DNA of 64,000 nt from Borrelia sp. HM (GCF_019669085.1 NZ_AP024401.1:62001-126000), one strand, 5' to 3'; positions 9,105 through 18,691 are shown, numbered from the stretch's first letter. The notes: generated from the sequence alone by a model not told the origin. Numbers and translations: made by a program.

Positions 9105-9136
9105 TAAGTTTAAGAGTAAAACCAAAGGACATAAAT

Positions 9137-10033
9137 ATGAAAAATATAAAAGCTGTTATTTCTGATCTTGATGGGACACTTTTGCTATCCAAAAGCCAAA
9201 TAGGAGCTTTTAGTGAACTTGTAATAAAAAATCTAACAAAAGAAAACAAAAAATTTATTATCGCAACAGGAAGAAGTAAAAATGAAATAATATCTCTTAT
9301 AAAAGATTTAAGCTCATATGTTTCATTCTTTATAACATTAAACGGAGCAAGAGTATATAACAATAAATGGCAATTAATAAGCAGTTATGATCTACCTCCT
9401 AAAATCGTAGATGAGATTTTAGATCTGAGAGAAAAACAATACAAAGATATACCGCATTTCTTACAAAAATCTGAGGATTCAGATGAAAAACTTTATGCTG
9501 ATAACATAACTAAAGATGCAATTAAAAATATATTCAAAAAACATGAATTATTAAACAGACATAAATATATAGCACATGAATTAAAAGATACAAGTATCAA
9601 ATATCACTATGTCAATAGTTTTAGAACAATGCAAAATTTTAACAATATTGCAAAGATATTATTATTACATGATGAAGAATCTCAGTTAATCAAATATGAA
9701 GCAATCATTTTAGAAAAATATAAAACAGAAATAAATGTTTATTTATCAACACCAAACTCACTTGAAATTGTTAACAAAAGAGTTTCAAAGGGAACTGCAT
9801 TAAAGGATGTTCTTCAAAGCATCAATATTGGTTTAGATGAAACAATTGCATTTGGAGATGGATTTAACGATGTTGACATGCTAGAAAACGTAAAAAAAGG
9901 ATTATTAATGGGAAATGCAAATTATAGACTAAAGAAAATGTTATCATATTTAGAAATAATAGGTACTAATGATAATGAAGCTGTAGCACACTATATTAAT
10001 GATAATATTTTAGAAATTACTGTACAAACATAA
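9137..10033 (+). CDS. HAD-superfamily Cof-type phosphatase
   Basis: The 298-residue cytosolic hydrolase has HAD motif I at the N-terminus (SDLDGTLL), motif II (IATGRS), the lysine of motif III (VSKGTALKDVL) and motif IV (FGDGFNDVDML, then MGNA). The cap domain (about residues 85-200) is of the C2B Cof/YidA type. Such enzymes dephosphorylate sugar phosphates, nucleotides or flavin/PLP phosphates; the substrate cannot be told from sequence. It is the first gene of the long plus-strand block that runs to 23766, with a promoter just upstream. Confidence 0.88.
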   Translation: MKNIKAVISDLDGTLLLSKSQIGAFSELVIKNLTKENKKFIIATGRSKNEIISLIKDLSSYVSFFITLNGARVYNNKWQLISSYDLPPKIVDEILDLREKQYKDIPHFLQKSEDSDEKLYADNITKDAIKNIFKKHELLNRHKYIAHELKDTSIKYHYVNSFRTMQNFNNIAKILLLHDEESQLIKYEAIILEKYKTEINVYLSTPNSLEIVNKRVSKGTALKDVLQSINIGLDETIAFGDGFNDVDMLENVKKGLLMGNANYRLKKMLSYLEIIGTNDNEAVAHYINDNILEITVQT

Positions 10034-10038
10034 TAATT

Positions 10039-11286
10039 ATGAATAATATGGAAAAAGACTTAATAAAATACGCAGAATTAATTATATTAAAAGGAATCAA
10101 TTTACAAAAAAGTCAATGTGTACTTATTACAGGTTCAATTGAAAATTATGAATTTTTAAGAATGCTGGCAGAAAAAGCTTATGAATATGGAGCAAAATAT
10201 GTAGAATTAAATATCGAAGATATTAACATCTTAAAAGCAAGATTAAAATATTCAAAAGAAGAACTACTAGAGTTTATTCCAGCTTTCAAGAATAAACTCT
10301 TTGAAGAAATGGTAAATGAAAAATGGGCAAAAATACGCATTGATAACACAGAAAATTTAGATACTTTTAAAAATAATGACAGTAATAAAATATCAAAATA
10401 CTTTAAATCACTCAATCAAGCATCAAAAAAAATTTCAAGTGCCATCATGAATAATGAATTATCCTGGTGTATAGTCTGCGCTCCAGGGCCAAAATGGGCT
10501 GCAAAAATTCTAAATAAACCTGAAGGTCAAAAAACATTGGAAGAATTTTTTGAGATTCAAAAAAAAATCATGTTTCTAGATTCTAAAAATCCAATAAAGG
10601 CCTGGGAAGACCATTCAAAAAAGCTCCATCAAAGATGCGAAATACTAAATAAACTTAAATTAGAAAAACTAATTTTTAAAAATCAAAAAACAAATCTGGA
10701 AATATACCTCTTAGAACATTCTATTTGGACAGGGGGAAGTGAAAAAATAAAAGGAACAAACATTGAATTTAATCCAAATATGCCTACTCAAGAGGTTTTT
10801 ACAACCCCAAACTATAAAAAAACAAATGGAATTATTTATACCACTCGCCCAGTAACAATTATGGGAAACCTAATAAACGAAATATGGATAGAATTTCATA
10901 AAGGAAAGGTAATTAACTTTGGATGCGATAATGCCCAATCAAGAAATATCTTAAAAAAACATATAGAAACTGACATACAAGCACAATATATAGGAGAAGT
11001 TGCATTAGTAGATAATAGCTCTCCAATATATCAAAGCAATCTTATATTCTACAACATATTATACGATGAAAATGCAAGTTGCCACATTGCATTAGGTAAT
11101 GCTTATCCATCTTGTTTAAGCAATGAAAAACAATTAAATACTGACACCAAAAAACTAGAATATGGATGTAATGTATCTTTAATCCATACAGATTTCATGA
11201 TTGGCAGCAAAAACATAAATGTTATTGGCATTGACAAATCAGGAAAAGAACATACAATAATACAAAATGGACAGTTTGTAATATAA
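10039..11286 (+). CDS. M29-family metallo-aminopeptidase (AmpS / aminopeptidase II type)
   Basis: The 415-residue peptidase has the M29 metal ligands: E in NMPTQEVFTTPN (about 252), E in YIGEVALVD (about 317), H in CHIALGNAY (about 345) and H/D in SLIHTDFMIG (about 378-380). It releases N-terminal residues from peptides, which suits an organism that scavenges amino acids. It starts five bases after the HAD gene stop without a visible Shine-Dalgarno, so reinitiation is likely; ATG 10048 is an alternative start. Confidence 0.9.
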   Translation: MNNMEKDLIKYAELIILKGINLQKSQCVLITGSIENYEFLRMLAEKAYEYGAKYVELNIEDINILKARLKYSKEELLEFIPAFKNKLFEEMVNEKWAKIRIDNTENLDTFKNNDSNKISKYFKSLNQASKKISSAIMNNELSWCIVCAPGPKWAAKILNKPEGQKTLEEFFEIQKKIMFLDSKNPIKAWEDHSKKLHQRCEILNKLKLEKLIFKNQKTNLEIYLLEHSIWTGGSEKIKGTNIEFNPNMPTQEVFTTPNYKKTNGIIYTTRPVTIMGNLINEIWIEFHKGKVINFGCDNAQSRNILKKHIETDIQAQYIGEVALVDNSSPIYQSNLIFYNILYDENASCHIALGNAYPSCLSNEKQLNTDTKKLEYGCNVSLIHTDFMIGSKNINVIGIDKSGKEHTIIQNGQFVI

Positions 11287-11302
11287 ACGGAGTAATCAAA
11301 TT

Positions 11303-11770
11303 ATGATAAAAGAGTTATTTACAAATAATCTTTTCTTATCTTGTCTGATTTCAGGCATTGTTGCACAAATAATTAAATACGCTATTCAAGTAATGAGGAC
11401 AAGAAAACTTCAATTGAGTCCAAAATATCTTTTAAAAAGCATCTTCTTAGAAACAGGAGGAATGCCTAGTAGTCATTCCTCTACAGTAACAGCTCTTGTG
11501 ACATCCATATTAATAACAGAAGGAATAAACACTAACTTTGTTATTGCTCTTGCTGTAGCGTTAATAACAATAAGAGATTCTTTTGGTGTTAGATATATGG
11601 CAGGAGTTCAAGCAGAATATTTAAATGATCTGTCAGAAAAATTAAAATTGAAAATTAAAATTGAACCTTTAAAAATCAAAGTAGTTAAAGGTCATAAAAA
11701 AAAAGAAGTAGTTACAGGAATACTTATTGGAATAATTTCTGCATGGGTAATATGTAATCGCATTATATAA
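11303..11770 (+). CDS. DUF212 / divergent PAP2-family membrane protein
   Basis: The 155-residue protein has four likely membrane segments. It carries the family signature GGMPSSHSSTVTAL (about 52-65) and IRDSFGVRYMAGVQAE (about 91-106), which resemble the phosphatase motifs of acid PAP2 enzymes. The family is widespread (YuiD-like) and its substrate is not established; a lipid or prenyl phosphate is a guess. GGAG lies ten bases before the ATG. It precedes the Rnf-like membrane cluster. Confidence 0.8.
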   Translation: MIKELFTNNLFLSCLISGIVAQIIKYAIQVMRTRKLQLSPKYLLKSIFLETGGMPSSHSSTVTALVTSILITEGINTNFVIALAVALITIRDSFGVRYMAGVQAEYLNDLSEKLKLKIKIEPLKIKVVKGHKKKEVVTGILIGIISAWVICNRII

Positions 11771-11797
11771 ACAACAAATTATAAAATAAAGGAAAAA

Positions 11798-13267
11798 ATG
11801 AACCTACTAAACTTTTTACACCTGTCACTAATACTATTGTTAATTTCTTGTAACATGACAAAATTTGGGGATTATAAACCAATATATTTCCCAAAAGAAA
11901 AAGATTTAAAAATCGCAAATGATTATATAAATTCATTAGGATATAAGACTATATCTGAATATACAACAAAAGTAGACATATTAGACTTTCCCAATTTTAA
12001 AGAGATAACAATAAATAAATTAAATATCCTTCACGATGAAGATCTCCGAAAAGACTTGTTTTTAAAAAAACTGCCTAACCTTTTTAATTTAGAAAATAAA
12101 AAAATACTTTATGTAGATTCAACATTTACTAGTCAAGATCTTAAAAAATTAAAGCAAGATAAAAATATTGAAGCAGAAATGCATTCTTTTACTTACAAAA
12201 CTAAAATTAACTACTTTTCAAGTATAACATTTTTAATAATAATTATACTTCTATTAATGTTAAATATAAAATATGCACCTTTTATAATACTTTTTTTAAC
12301 AAGCTCATGTATAATATTTATATTCAGCAACGAGATATTATTTTTTTATCCTTTAACTATATTAGCCTATCTATTATTCACACTGATTGATAATTTCAAT
12401 AAAAATTATAATAAAATATATTTGAGGGACATAAGCTTTACAATATTAATTAAGAAAATTAAAATACCAATATTTCTATTTTTATTTATAGTATTATACT
12501 ATAGTGTGATAATCAATTTCTTAACTACCAATCTTGAAGCAATTCTAATCATTTTCGTATCAGTATCAACACTTTGTATTTTTTTAATATTCACTTGGAT
12601 AAAAACTGAAAGCAATTTACAAAATACATTTTTATCTTTAATTGAAATTAAAGAACAAAAAAGAGAAACAAAAATATTAAAATTCAAGATTCTAATACAT
12701 ATAATGTTATTTATAGCCTCAATAATACCATTTTTTTATTCGCAAAATATACTCAATTCTTACAAAGATCTTAATTATCTTTATAGCAAAAAATTGCATT
12801 ATTTTGATTACCTAAACCCCAATAACATCTACTTAATGGTAGGACATAACGAAGAAATTCCAAATATAGTGGGTTATATGTACCACACATTTTATCAAAA
12901 TGAACTTAAACATAAGATCACAGCTCAATATGGGAAAGTAAATACACACATAAAAGAGGATTACTTTGAAATAGAAAATAATAAAATTACTATTAATCCA
13001 AAAACTGTATATAAAGTAGATAAAGAGTTTATATCAAAAAACCTTAACAAAGAACTGCCAAAATTATTTTTAGACAATGGAAATCCAATATTAATCTATA
13101 AAGAAGCACCTAATAATATTAAAATCAATAAAGATAATTTTAAAATTTTATTTACTCTTTCATTGCCATTTTTCTTATTACTATTCCTATTTAAAGCAAT
13201 AAGATTTACAATTCTTTTAAACATGAGTGAAAAAAACTATAAGAAATATATTAAAGGGAACGTCTGA
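11798..13267 (+). CDS. Polytopic membrane protein with lipoprotein-like N-terminus, unrecognised
   Basis: The 489-residue protein starts with a hydrophobic leader ending LISCN (Cys 19), a plausible Borrelia lipobox. Then come a soluble region (20-135), about six membrane segments (140-315), a second soluble region (320-445) containing YLMVGHNEEIPN, and a last membrane segment (450-475). I recognise no family. It overlaps the RnfC-RnfD-like gene by three bases (TGATG), so its product probably works with that complex. It might take the place of RnfG or RnfE, but I see no FMN-attachment S/T-GA-T motif to support this. Confidence 0.7.
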   Translation: MNLLNFLHLSLILLLISCNMTKFGDYKPIYFPKEKDLKIANDYINSLGYKTISEYTTKVDILDFPNFKEITINKLNILHDEDLRKDLFLKKLPNLFNLENKKILYVDSTFTSQDLKKLKQDKNIEAEMHSFTYKTKINYFSSITFLIIIILLLMLNIKYAPFIILFLTSSCIIFIFSNEILFFYPLTILAYLLFTLIDNFNKNYNKIYLRDISFTILIKKIKIPIFLFLFIVLYYSVIINFLTTNLEAILIIFVSVSTLCIFLIFTWIKTESNLQNTFLSLIEIKEQKRETKILKFKILIHIMLFIASIIPFFYSQNILNSYKDLNYLYSKKLHYFDYLNPNNIYLMVGHNEEIPNIVGYMYHTFYQNELKHKITAQYGKVNTHIKEDYFEIENNKITINPKTVYKVDKEFISKNLNKELPKLFLDNGNPILIYKEAPNNIKINKDNFKILFTLSLPFFLLLFLFKAIRFTILLNMSEKNYKKYIKGNV

Positions 13268-15588
13268 TGCCTATAGCAGAAGCAACAAAGTTAAAAAATA
13301 AGTATAAATATAAAATAAATATAGACGAGATTCAAATACCCGAATGCGTATTAATTCCACTAGAAACAGAAAATTCAAAATCCACAATATATATTATTGA
13401 AAATCAAAGAATTGAGGAAGGACAAATACTATCAAAAAATAAAAATTCAGAATTATACACATATGCTTCCATATCTGGAACAATAGAAAAAATATATACT
13501 GCAAACCTTCCAAATGGACATCAAGTAAAATCAGCATTAATAAGATTTCACGGAAAAATTAAAAATGAAAAAGAATTGCCAAGTGAAGAAACATCAAGAG
13601 AAAAAACACTAGAAAAGTTAATTCGATTAGGAATTCCATGGTTTAATGAAGATTCATTATTCCAATACGTAAGTAAATGCAAAAAAATAGATAAAATGCT
13701 TTTATTAGTCAATGGTAAAGATTCATTTACTAATATCTCAGAAATATTAATAAATAAAAAATTGGATAATATCATCTATGGACTTGAAACAATTGACAAA
13801 GTATTTAAATTTAAAGAAATTTTAATCATACTTGATAACTATAACTTAAAAAAAGAACTTGAAAAGTTAAATATCTTTAAAGAGAAACGATTTAAAATTA
13901 AATTAATTCCAAATACGCCATGCCTATATTCTAATCATGAAGTGATAATGCACTTCTTATATAATGAAGAGAGCATAAAAAATAATATAAATCCAAATAA
14001 AAATATACTTCTATCTAATGTTGAGGATCTTTATAATGTATATAGTGCAATCAAAACAGACTCTCCATATAAGGAAAAATTTGTAACCATAAACGATATT
14101 AAGAAAAGACAAAGTAAGATAATTAAAACTAAAATTGGAACATCTATCAAGCAAATAATAAACAGAAATATTAATATAAAAAAATATGACATCTTTATAA
14201 ACAATCCAATAAATAAGATAAAAATAAGTAATCTAAATGCACCTATAACAAGAGATATATATAGCATCACAATACTCAAAAAAGAATCAATATTTAGTAA
14301 AATAAAGATCTTTAAAATACCTAGTTTTTCACCACTTTATATGGAAGGACTTATTTTATCAAAAATTAAAAATAAAAATAATCTTGAAAACAAACAATTA
14401 CAATATTTCAGATATACTGAAATTGAAATCGAAGAAGAAATAAACAAAGTTAAAAAAGAAATAAAGGAACAAATATTAAATTTAGGCCTAAATAACAAAC
14501 TAATATATACTGAGAACAATTTAAAAGATATTTATTTAACTATTATATTAGCATTAATACCTAATTTAATACTCTCGTTTATAAACAACAAAAAATTTTT
14601 CATTGATACCTCAATATTAATAACCATAAGCTTATGCTCATATATTCCAATAATGCTAAAGTCAAAACACAGATATATGTCATTCTTTATATATACCGCT
14701 TTAATTATTAGTATAATATTACCTTTAAATCTTCCTATTGTATTAAAAATAATGGCATTACTTTTCACATTTTTTGTATTTTTGTATTTTTCAAAACTTT
14801 CGAAATTCATTGTAAATCCCATATTAATTTCTTTTATGTTTTTAATACTAAATTTCCCATCAAGTTTCAAACAAACATATTTTAAAGAACTTTTAAAACA
14901 AGAAGATATAATTCCTACCTGGCATAAAGTAATTAATCAAAATCCAAATATTAAAAGTATAGAAAGCTTAAAAAAAATTACAATACATGAAAATAGAAAT
15001 ATTGACATCATTGAAAAATTCATAAATGATAATATATTGTCTTATGTAAACATTACTATACCAAGATTTCAAATTGAAAATTTACTTGGACTACAAAACG
15101 AAAAATATTTGTCACCTATTCTAATTTATATTGGTTTTTCACTTATCTTTGGAAAGTTTATTATAAATAAATTAATACCACTGGCTTTTTATATAGGTTT
15201 ATTTTTAATTGCATATACACTTAAAAGTCTTGATCTTTACACCTATATAAGTTCTGATATGTTAACGCTAATAATATCACCCATCCCAATGATCTTAGTA
15301 TTCACAATGGGCACAGAACTACAAATAGCACCACATTTTAAATTTGAACAAATACTTTATGGAATTACATTATCTTTAGCATATTTTATAACATTAATCT
15401 ATATTCCACTTGAAACTTTATCAGCTGTAATATCTATTTTTATATTGCAAATCAGTTCAACATTAATAAAAAAATATAGCTTAACATTTCAAATCAAAAA
15501 AATATTGCATCAATTAAAAGTAAATAAAGCAAAATTTATGGAACATACAAGCACAAACAAAAATGGAGAAGAAATTATTAAATTATGA
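13267..15588 (+). CDS. RnfC-RnfD-like fusion protein lacking redox-cofactor motifs
   Basis: The 773-residue protein aligns by eye with RnfC for residues 20-335 and RnfD for 420-745. RnfC-like landmarks are a barrel-sandwich domain (YASISGTIEKI, 66-76), KIDKMLLLVNG (140-150), KLIPNTPCLYSNHEVIMHF (212-230) and NVEDLYNVYSAIKT (251-264). The RnfC glycine loop GLGGAGFP is replaced by GIPWFNED, and no CxxCxxC ferredoxin cluster exists. RnfD-like landmarks are IYLTIILALIPN, VNPILISFMFLILNFP (516-531) and SPIPMILVFTMGTELQIAP (671-689), where RnfD has the FMN-linked SGAT. About eight membrane segments are visible. It is coupled to its neighbours on both sides. Family assignment is inference. Confidence 0.6.
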   Translation: MPIAEATKLKNKYKYKINIDEIQIPECVLIPLETENSKSTIYIIENQRIEEGQILSKNKNSELYTYASISGTIEKIYTANLPNGHQVKSALIRFHGKIKNEKELPSEETSREKTLEKLIRLGIPWFNEDSLFQYVSKCKKIDKMLLLVNGKDSFTNISEILINKKLDNIIYGLETIDKVFKFKEILIILDNYNLKKELEKLNIFKEKRFKIKLIPNTPCLYSNHEVIMHFLYNEESIKNNINPNKNILLSNVEDLYNVYSAIKTDSPYKEKFVTINDIKKRQSKIIKTKIGTSIKQIINRNINIKKYDIFINNPINKIKISNLNAPITRDIYSITILKKESIFSKIKIFKIPSFSPLYMEGLILSKIKNKNNLENKQLQYFRYTEIEIEEEINKVKKEIKEQILNLGLNNKLIYTENNLKDIYLTIILALIPNLILSFINNKKFFIDTSILITISLCSYIPIMLKSKHRYMSFFIYTALIISIILPLNLPIVLKIMALLFTFFVFLYFSKLSKFIVNPILISFMFLILNFPSSFKQTYFKELLKQEDIIPTWHKVINQNPNIKSIESLKKITIHENRNIDIIEKFINDNILSYVNITIPRFQIENLLGLQNEKYLSPILIYIGFSLIFGKFIINKLIPLAFYIGLFLIAYTLKSLDLYTYISSDMLTLIISPIPMILVFTMGTELQIAPHFKFEQILYGITLSLAYFITLIYIPLETLSAVISIFILQISSTLIKKYSLTFQIKKILHQLKVNKAKFMEHTSTNKNGEEIIKL

Positions 15589-16160
15589 ACAATAGTGTAA
15601 TAAGTTATTTAATAGTCAACAACCTATTATTAATATACTTTATAGGAATTGAAGATATAACAACAAAAGATAATAAAACATTATTAAAAAAATATTTAAT
15701 AATAACAATGACTTCTATGTTAATTTATTCAAGTTTTTTTTATATTTATAAATTATTTCTAGAATATAACTTATTGTTTATAATCCCAATAATATATGTA
15801 ATATTTATTTATTTGTTCACGATAACACTAAAAACATTAAACAATGTTTTAATTATTTATAATAATAAATTGAAATATTCAAACGATTTTTTACTATCTA
15901 ATAGTAGCTTAATTGCAATAACATTTTTTGCTCTAGATAAAAGTCATAAATTTTTAGAAGGGTTTAAAATAATACTTTTATCTTCACTTGGTGTATTAAT
16001 AGCCCTAATATTAATAATATTTATAAAGAAAAACTTTGAACAAAGAACACCATCTAAAATATTAGTAAATGAAACAGTATATTTTTTTATAATATTTATC
16101 TTATCTCTAATTCCAAATATAATTATGTTAATAAACAACAATAACGGAGGTTTACAATGA
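15585..16160 (+). CDS. RnfA/RnfE (NqrD/E)-like six-helix membrane protein without cysteines
   Basis: The 191-residue protein has six membrane segments and the length of RnfA (about 193). YLIVNNLLLIYFIGI (8-22) aligns with the RnfA segment VNNFVLVKFLGL, and ALDKSHKFLEGFKI followed by FIKKNFEQRTPSKIL aligns with the second half-repeat. RnfA and RnfE use one Cys in each half to hold a [2Fe-2S] cluster; here those places read GIED and SNSS, and the protein has no Cys at all. ATGA overlap with the RnfC-RnfD-like gene and another with prfB. Homology is inferred by eye. Confidence 0.55.
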   Translation: MNNSVISYLIVNNLLLIYFIGIEDITTKDNKTLLKKYLIITMTSMLIYSSFFYIYKLFLEYNLLFIIPIIYVIFIYLFTITLKTLNNVLIIYNNKLKYSNDFLLSNSSLIAITFFALDKSHKFLEGFKIILLSSLGVLIALILIIFIKKNFEQRTPSKILVNETVYFFIIFILSLIPNIIMLINNNNGGLQ

Positions 16161-17234
16161 AAGAAAAAATAAACGAACTCTTAGAGCAAATCAATAATGT
16201 TTGGAGGAAACTTTGACAGTAATAAGCTTAAAGCACAGATTAAAGAATATGAAATACAAATAAATAATGAAAATTTCTGGAATGACAATAAAAAAGCACA
16301 AGAAATTCTTAAACAACAAAATATTTTAAAATCTAAAATTGAGCCTTGGGAAGAGTTAATATGTAAACTTAAAGACCTAAAAGACCTATGTGACATTGCA
16401 GAAGGCGAAGAAGATATAATGCTATTAGACCAAGAGCTTGAAAAATTAAGAATGCAATATAAAAATGTTCTAACAATATCCTATTTTAAAGAAGATATTG
16501 ATATAAATAATGCATTCTTAACAATACATTCAGGAGCAGGTGGTACAGAAGCTTGTGATTGGGTTAGCATGTTATACAGAGTATACTTAAGATATGCTGA
16601 AAGACGTGGCTACAAAACAGAGCTTATAGATTTACTTGAAGCTGAAGGAGGCATTAAATCTGTGACAATTGAAATAAAGGGAGAGTATGCTTATGGATTT
16701 TTAAAAAGTGAAGTAGGAATACATCGCCTTATAAGAATATCTCCTTTTGACGCTGCAAAAAAAAGGCATACATCTTTTGCCTCTATTTTTCTTGACCCTG
16801 TCATTGATGATAAAATCGAAATAATAATTAAGCCAGAAGATATTAGAATTGACACATATAGAGCTTCAGGAGCAGGTGGACAACATGTCAATAAAACATC
16901 CTCAGCAGTCAGAATTACCCATCTTCAAACAGGAATAGTAACTCAATCTCAAACCGATAGAAGTCAACATAGAAATAAAGAATTAGCAATGAAAGTTTTA
17001 AAATCAAGACTTTATGAATATTACAAAACACTAGAGCAACAAAAAAATAAATCCCAACAAGAAGAAAAAAAAGATATATCTTGGGGTAATCAAATAAGAT
17101 CTTACATATTCCAACCCTATACTCTAGTCAAAGATCACAGAACAAAATTTGAAAATCCAAATATTATCTCTGTTATGGATGGAAACATTGATAATTTTAT
17201 AGAAGAATATCTAAAATGGAAAAATCTAAGCTAA
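16157..17234 (+). CDS. prfB: Peptide chain release factor 2, programmed +1 frameshift
   Basis: RF2 releases peptides at UGA and UAA. Translation starts at ATG 16157 (GGAGG upstream) and reads 19 codons to CTT at 16211-16213. The next in-frame codon is TGA (16214-16216). A +1 shift continues at GAC 16215, giving 358 residues, close to E. coli RF2 (365). The stop-codon recognition tripeptide is SPF (RISPFDAAKK) and the peptidyl-hydrolysis GGQ is in SGAGGQHVNKTSSA. The gene overlaps its upstream neighbour (ATGA). RF2 autoregulates by the frameshift: low RF2 lets the ribosome pause at UGA and slip. Confidence 0.95.
16203..16217 (+). promoter_or_regulatory. prfB: RF2 programmed frameshift site
   Basis: The sequence GGAGG AAA CTT TGA C has an internal Shine-Dalgarno three bases before CTT, then the slippery CTT-TGA-C. 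This is the same arrangement as in E. coli prfB and most bacteria with autoregulated RF2. Confidence 0.95.
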
Positions 17235-18631
17235 TAATAATATTATTATTTTTAATCTTAAAAATAAACTTAGCGTATCCTCAAAATAACATAGAGTATA
17301 GATTTTCTTATATAATCAATACATCAGAAGAAAATAACGATCTCCAAAAAGGTATTGAAAAAACACTAGATAAAATTTATCAAACAATCAACGAACATAT
17401 TGTAAATAATAATGATAAAGATTTTATAAGACGCATTCATATACACCAAAACATAGTAAACAAAGAAATTGAAATTAGCAAATTAAGAGAAGATATGGAC
17501 AAAAAAAGGCTTCAAAATACAATAAGCACAAAAGAAGAAAATCAAATAGAAATCAAAATTAATAAACTAAAAAAAGAAATTGAAAACATTAAAATTAAAC
17601 AAAAAGAATTTGAAAATTACCTCATAAATTTAAAAAAGATGAAAGCAGAATATGCAAAAAACAAAGAAAAAATACATTTATTAAATTTAAACACAGAATT
17701 CTTAATAAACCAAAAACTATTTTTCATTAATTATATACATATTAAAAAAATAGATAAACATTATCTTGTTGAAGTTCACAATATTACGCCTAAAGGAATT
17801 GAAGTGAAAAAAGAAATTTTTCAATTATCATCATCCACTGATGATATTGCAAATAAAATAGCTCATCTTAGTTTTAAAGAAATACTTGGAAGAGAATTTA
17901 TCAAAATTAAAATCAACGTCATAAATAACCTGGATGCTAAAATCTATATAAATGAACAATTTGTATCAAAAGGAATATATAACAACGATATATGGGATAT
18001 TGCCAAATTACCAAATCAAGAAATCATCATTAATATCACAAGTAAAACCTACAAACCATACGTAGTAAAAAAAAGAGTAAAAAATGGAGACATAATCAAT
18101 TTAGCTATTAACTTGCAAAAAGAAAACTTTAAGACAATATTAATTCAAAGTAATGTAACATCTAAAGTCTTTAAAAAAGGAATATTTATAGGTGAAACAC
18201 CAATTGAAATTGAAGAACCTGAAGGCATAGAGTCTATTCTATTGCAAGCTCAAGGATACAAAAATATGTTCAAGACGATAAGCAAAGAAGACAAAGAAAT
18301 TAATATAGAAATGTTAAAGGACAATAAAAGTGAACTTATTATAAAAAGAGATCTCTTCTATATTAATCTTGGAATCTTTACATTAAGCCTAATAGGTACT
18401 GCTTTTTCCATAACAAAATATAATGAAGCATCAGAATTTTACAATATATCTTTAAATAATATTATGAAATACAGAATTACACCTCAGGCTCTATACAATG
18501 CAAAATCAGAACAAATGATTACAACATTCCTGCTTAGTACAGGAATCACACTTTCTATTGGAAGCTTTATACCATTAATAATTCATTTGATACAATATAT
18601 TCAAGAAGCAAGTAAAGGTGAATATAAATAA
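17216..18631 (+). CDS. Exported PEGA-domain protein with coiled coil
   Basis: The 471-residue protein starts inside the end of prfB. It has a signal peptide (about 1-21, ending NLAYPQ), a charged coiled coil (about 75-150), and two PEGA-like domains: about 235-300 (AKIYINEQFVSKGIY) and about 302-370 (SKVFKKGIFIGETPIEIEEP). Two membrane segments follow (about 383-402 and 440-462). PEGA domains are common in surface-layer-like and envelope proteins and often sit beside membrane transport systems. The function is unknown. It lies between prfB and ftsY and is probably co-transcribed with both. Confidence 0.7.
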   Translation: MEKSKLIIILLFLILKINLAYPQNNIEYRFSYIINTSEENNDLQKGIEKTLDKIYQTINEHIVNNNDKDFIRRIHIHQNIVNKEIEISKLREDMDKKRLQNTISTKEENQIEIKINKLKKEIENIKIKQKEFENYLINLKKMKAEYAKNKEKIHLLNLNTEFLINQKLFFINYIHIKKIDKHYLVEVHNITPKGIEVKKEIFQLSSSTDDIANKIAHLSFKEILGREFIKIKINVINNLDAKIYINEQFVSKGIYNNDIWDIAKLPNQEIIINITSKTYKPYVVKKRVKNGDIINLAINLQKENFKTILIQSNVTSKVFKKGIFIGETPIEIEEPEGIESILLQAQGYKNMFKTISKEDKEINIEMLKDNKSELIIKRDLFYINLGIFTLSLIGTAFSITKYNEASEFYNISLNNIMKYRITPQALYNAKSEQMITTFLLSTGITLSIGSFIPLIIHLIQYIQEASKGEYK

Positions 18632-18691
18632 ATGCGAACAAATTATTATAAAATTATTTAGGAAACAATAAAAAATAGGAGAATGGGACCT

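Larger units (their letters stand above)
9033..9113. repeat. Perfect 23-bp inverted repeat spanning the pepP / HAD divergent promoters
   Basis: Arms 9033-9055 and 9091-9113 are exact reverse complements, separated by 35 AT-rich bases. Each arm contains an outward-facing TGTTATAAT, so the two divergent promoters are mirror copies. It may be a binding site for a symmetric regulator or simply a duplicated promoter. Confidence 0.85.

Noticed and set aside
16157-16216. A short open frame with a stop, as if prfB were a pseudogene
   Set aside because: The CTT-TGA-C site with its internal Shine-Dalgarno is the normal RF2 autoregulation signal.
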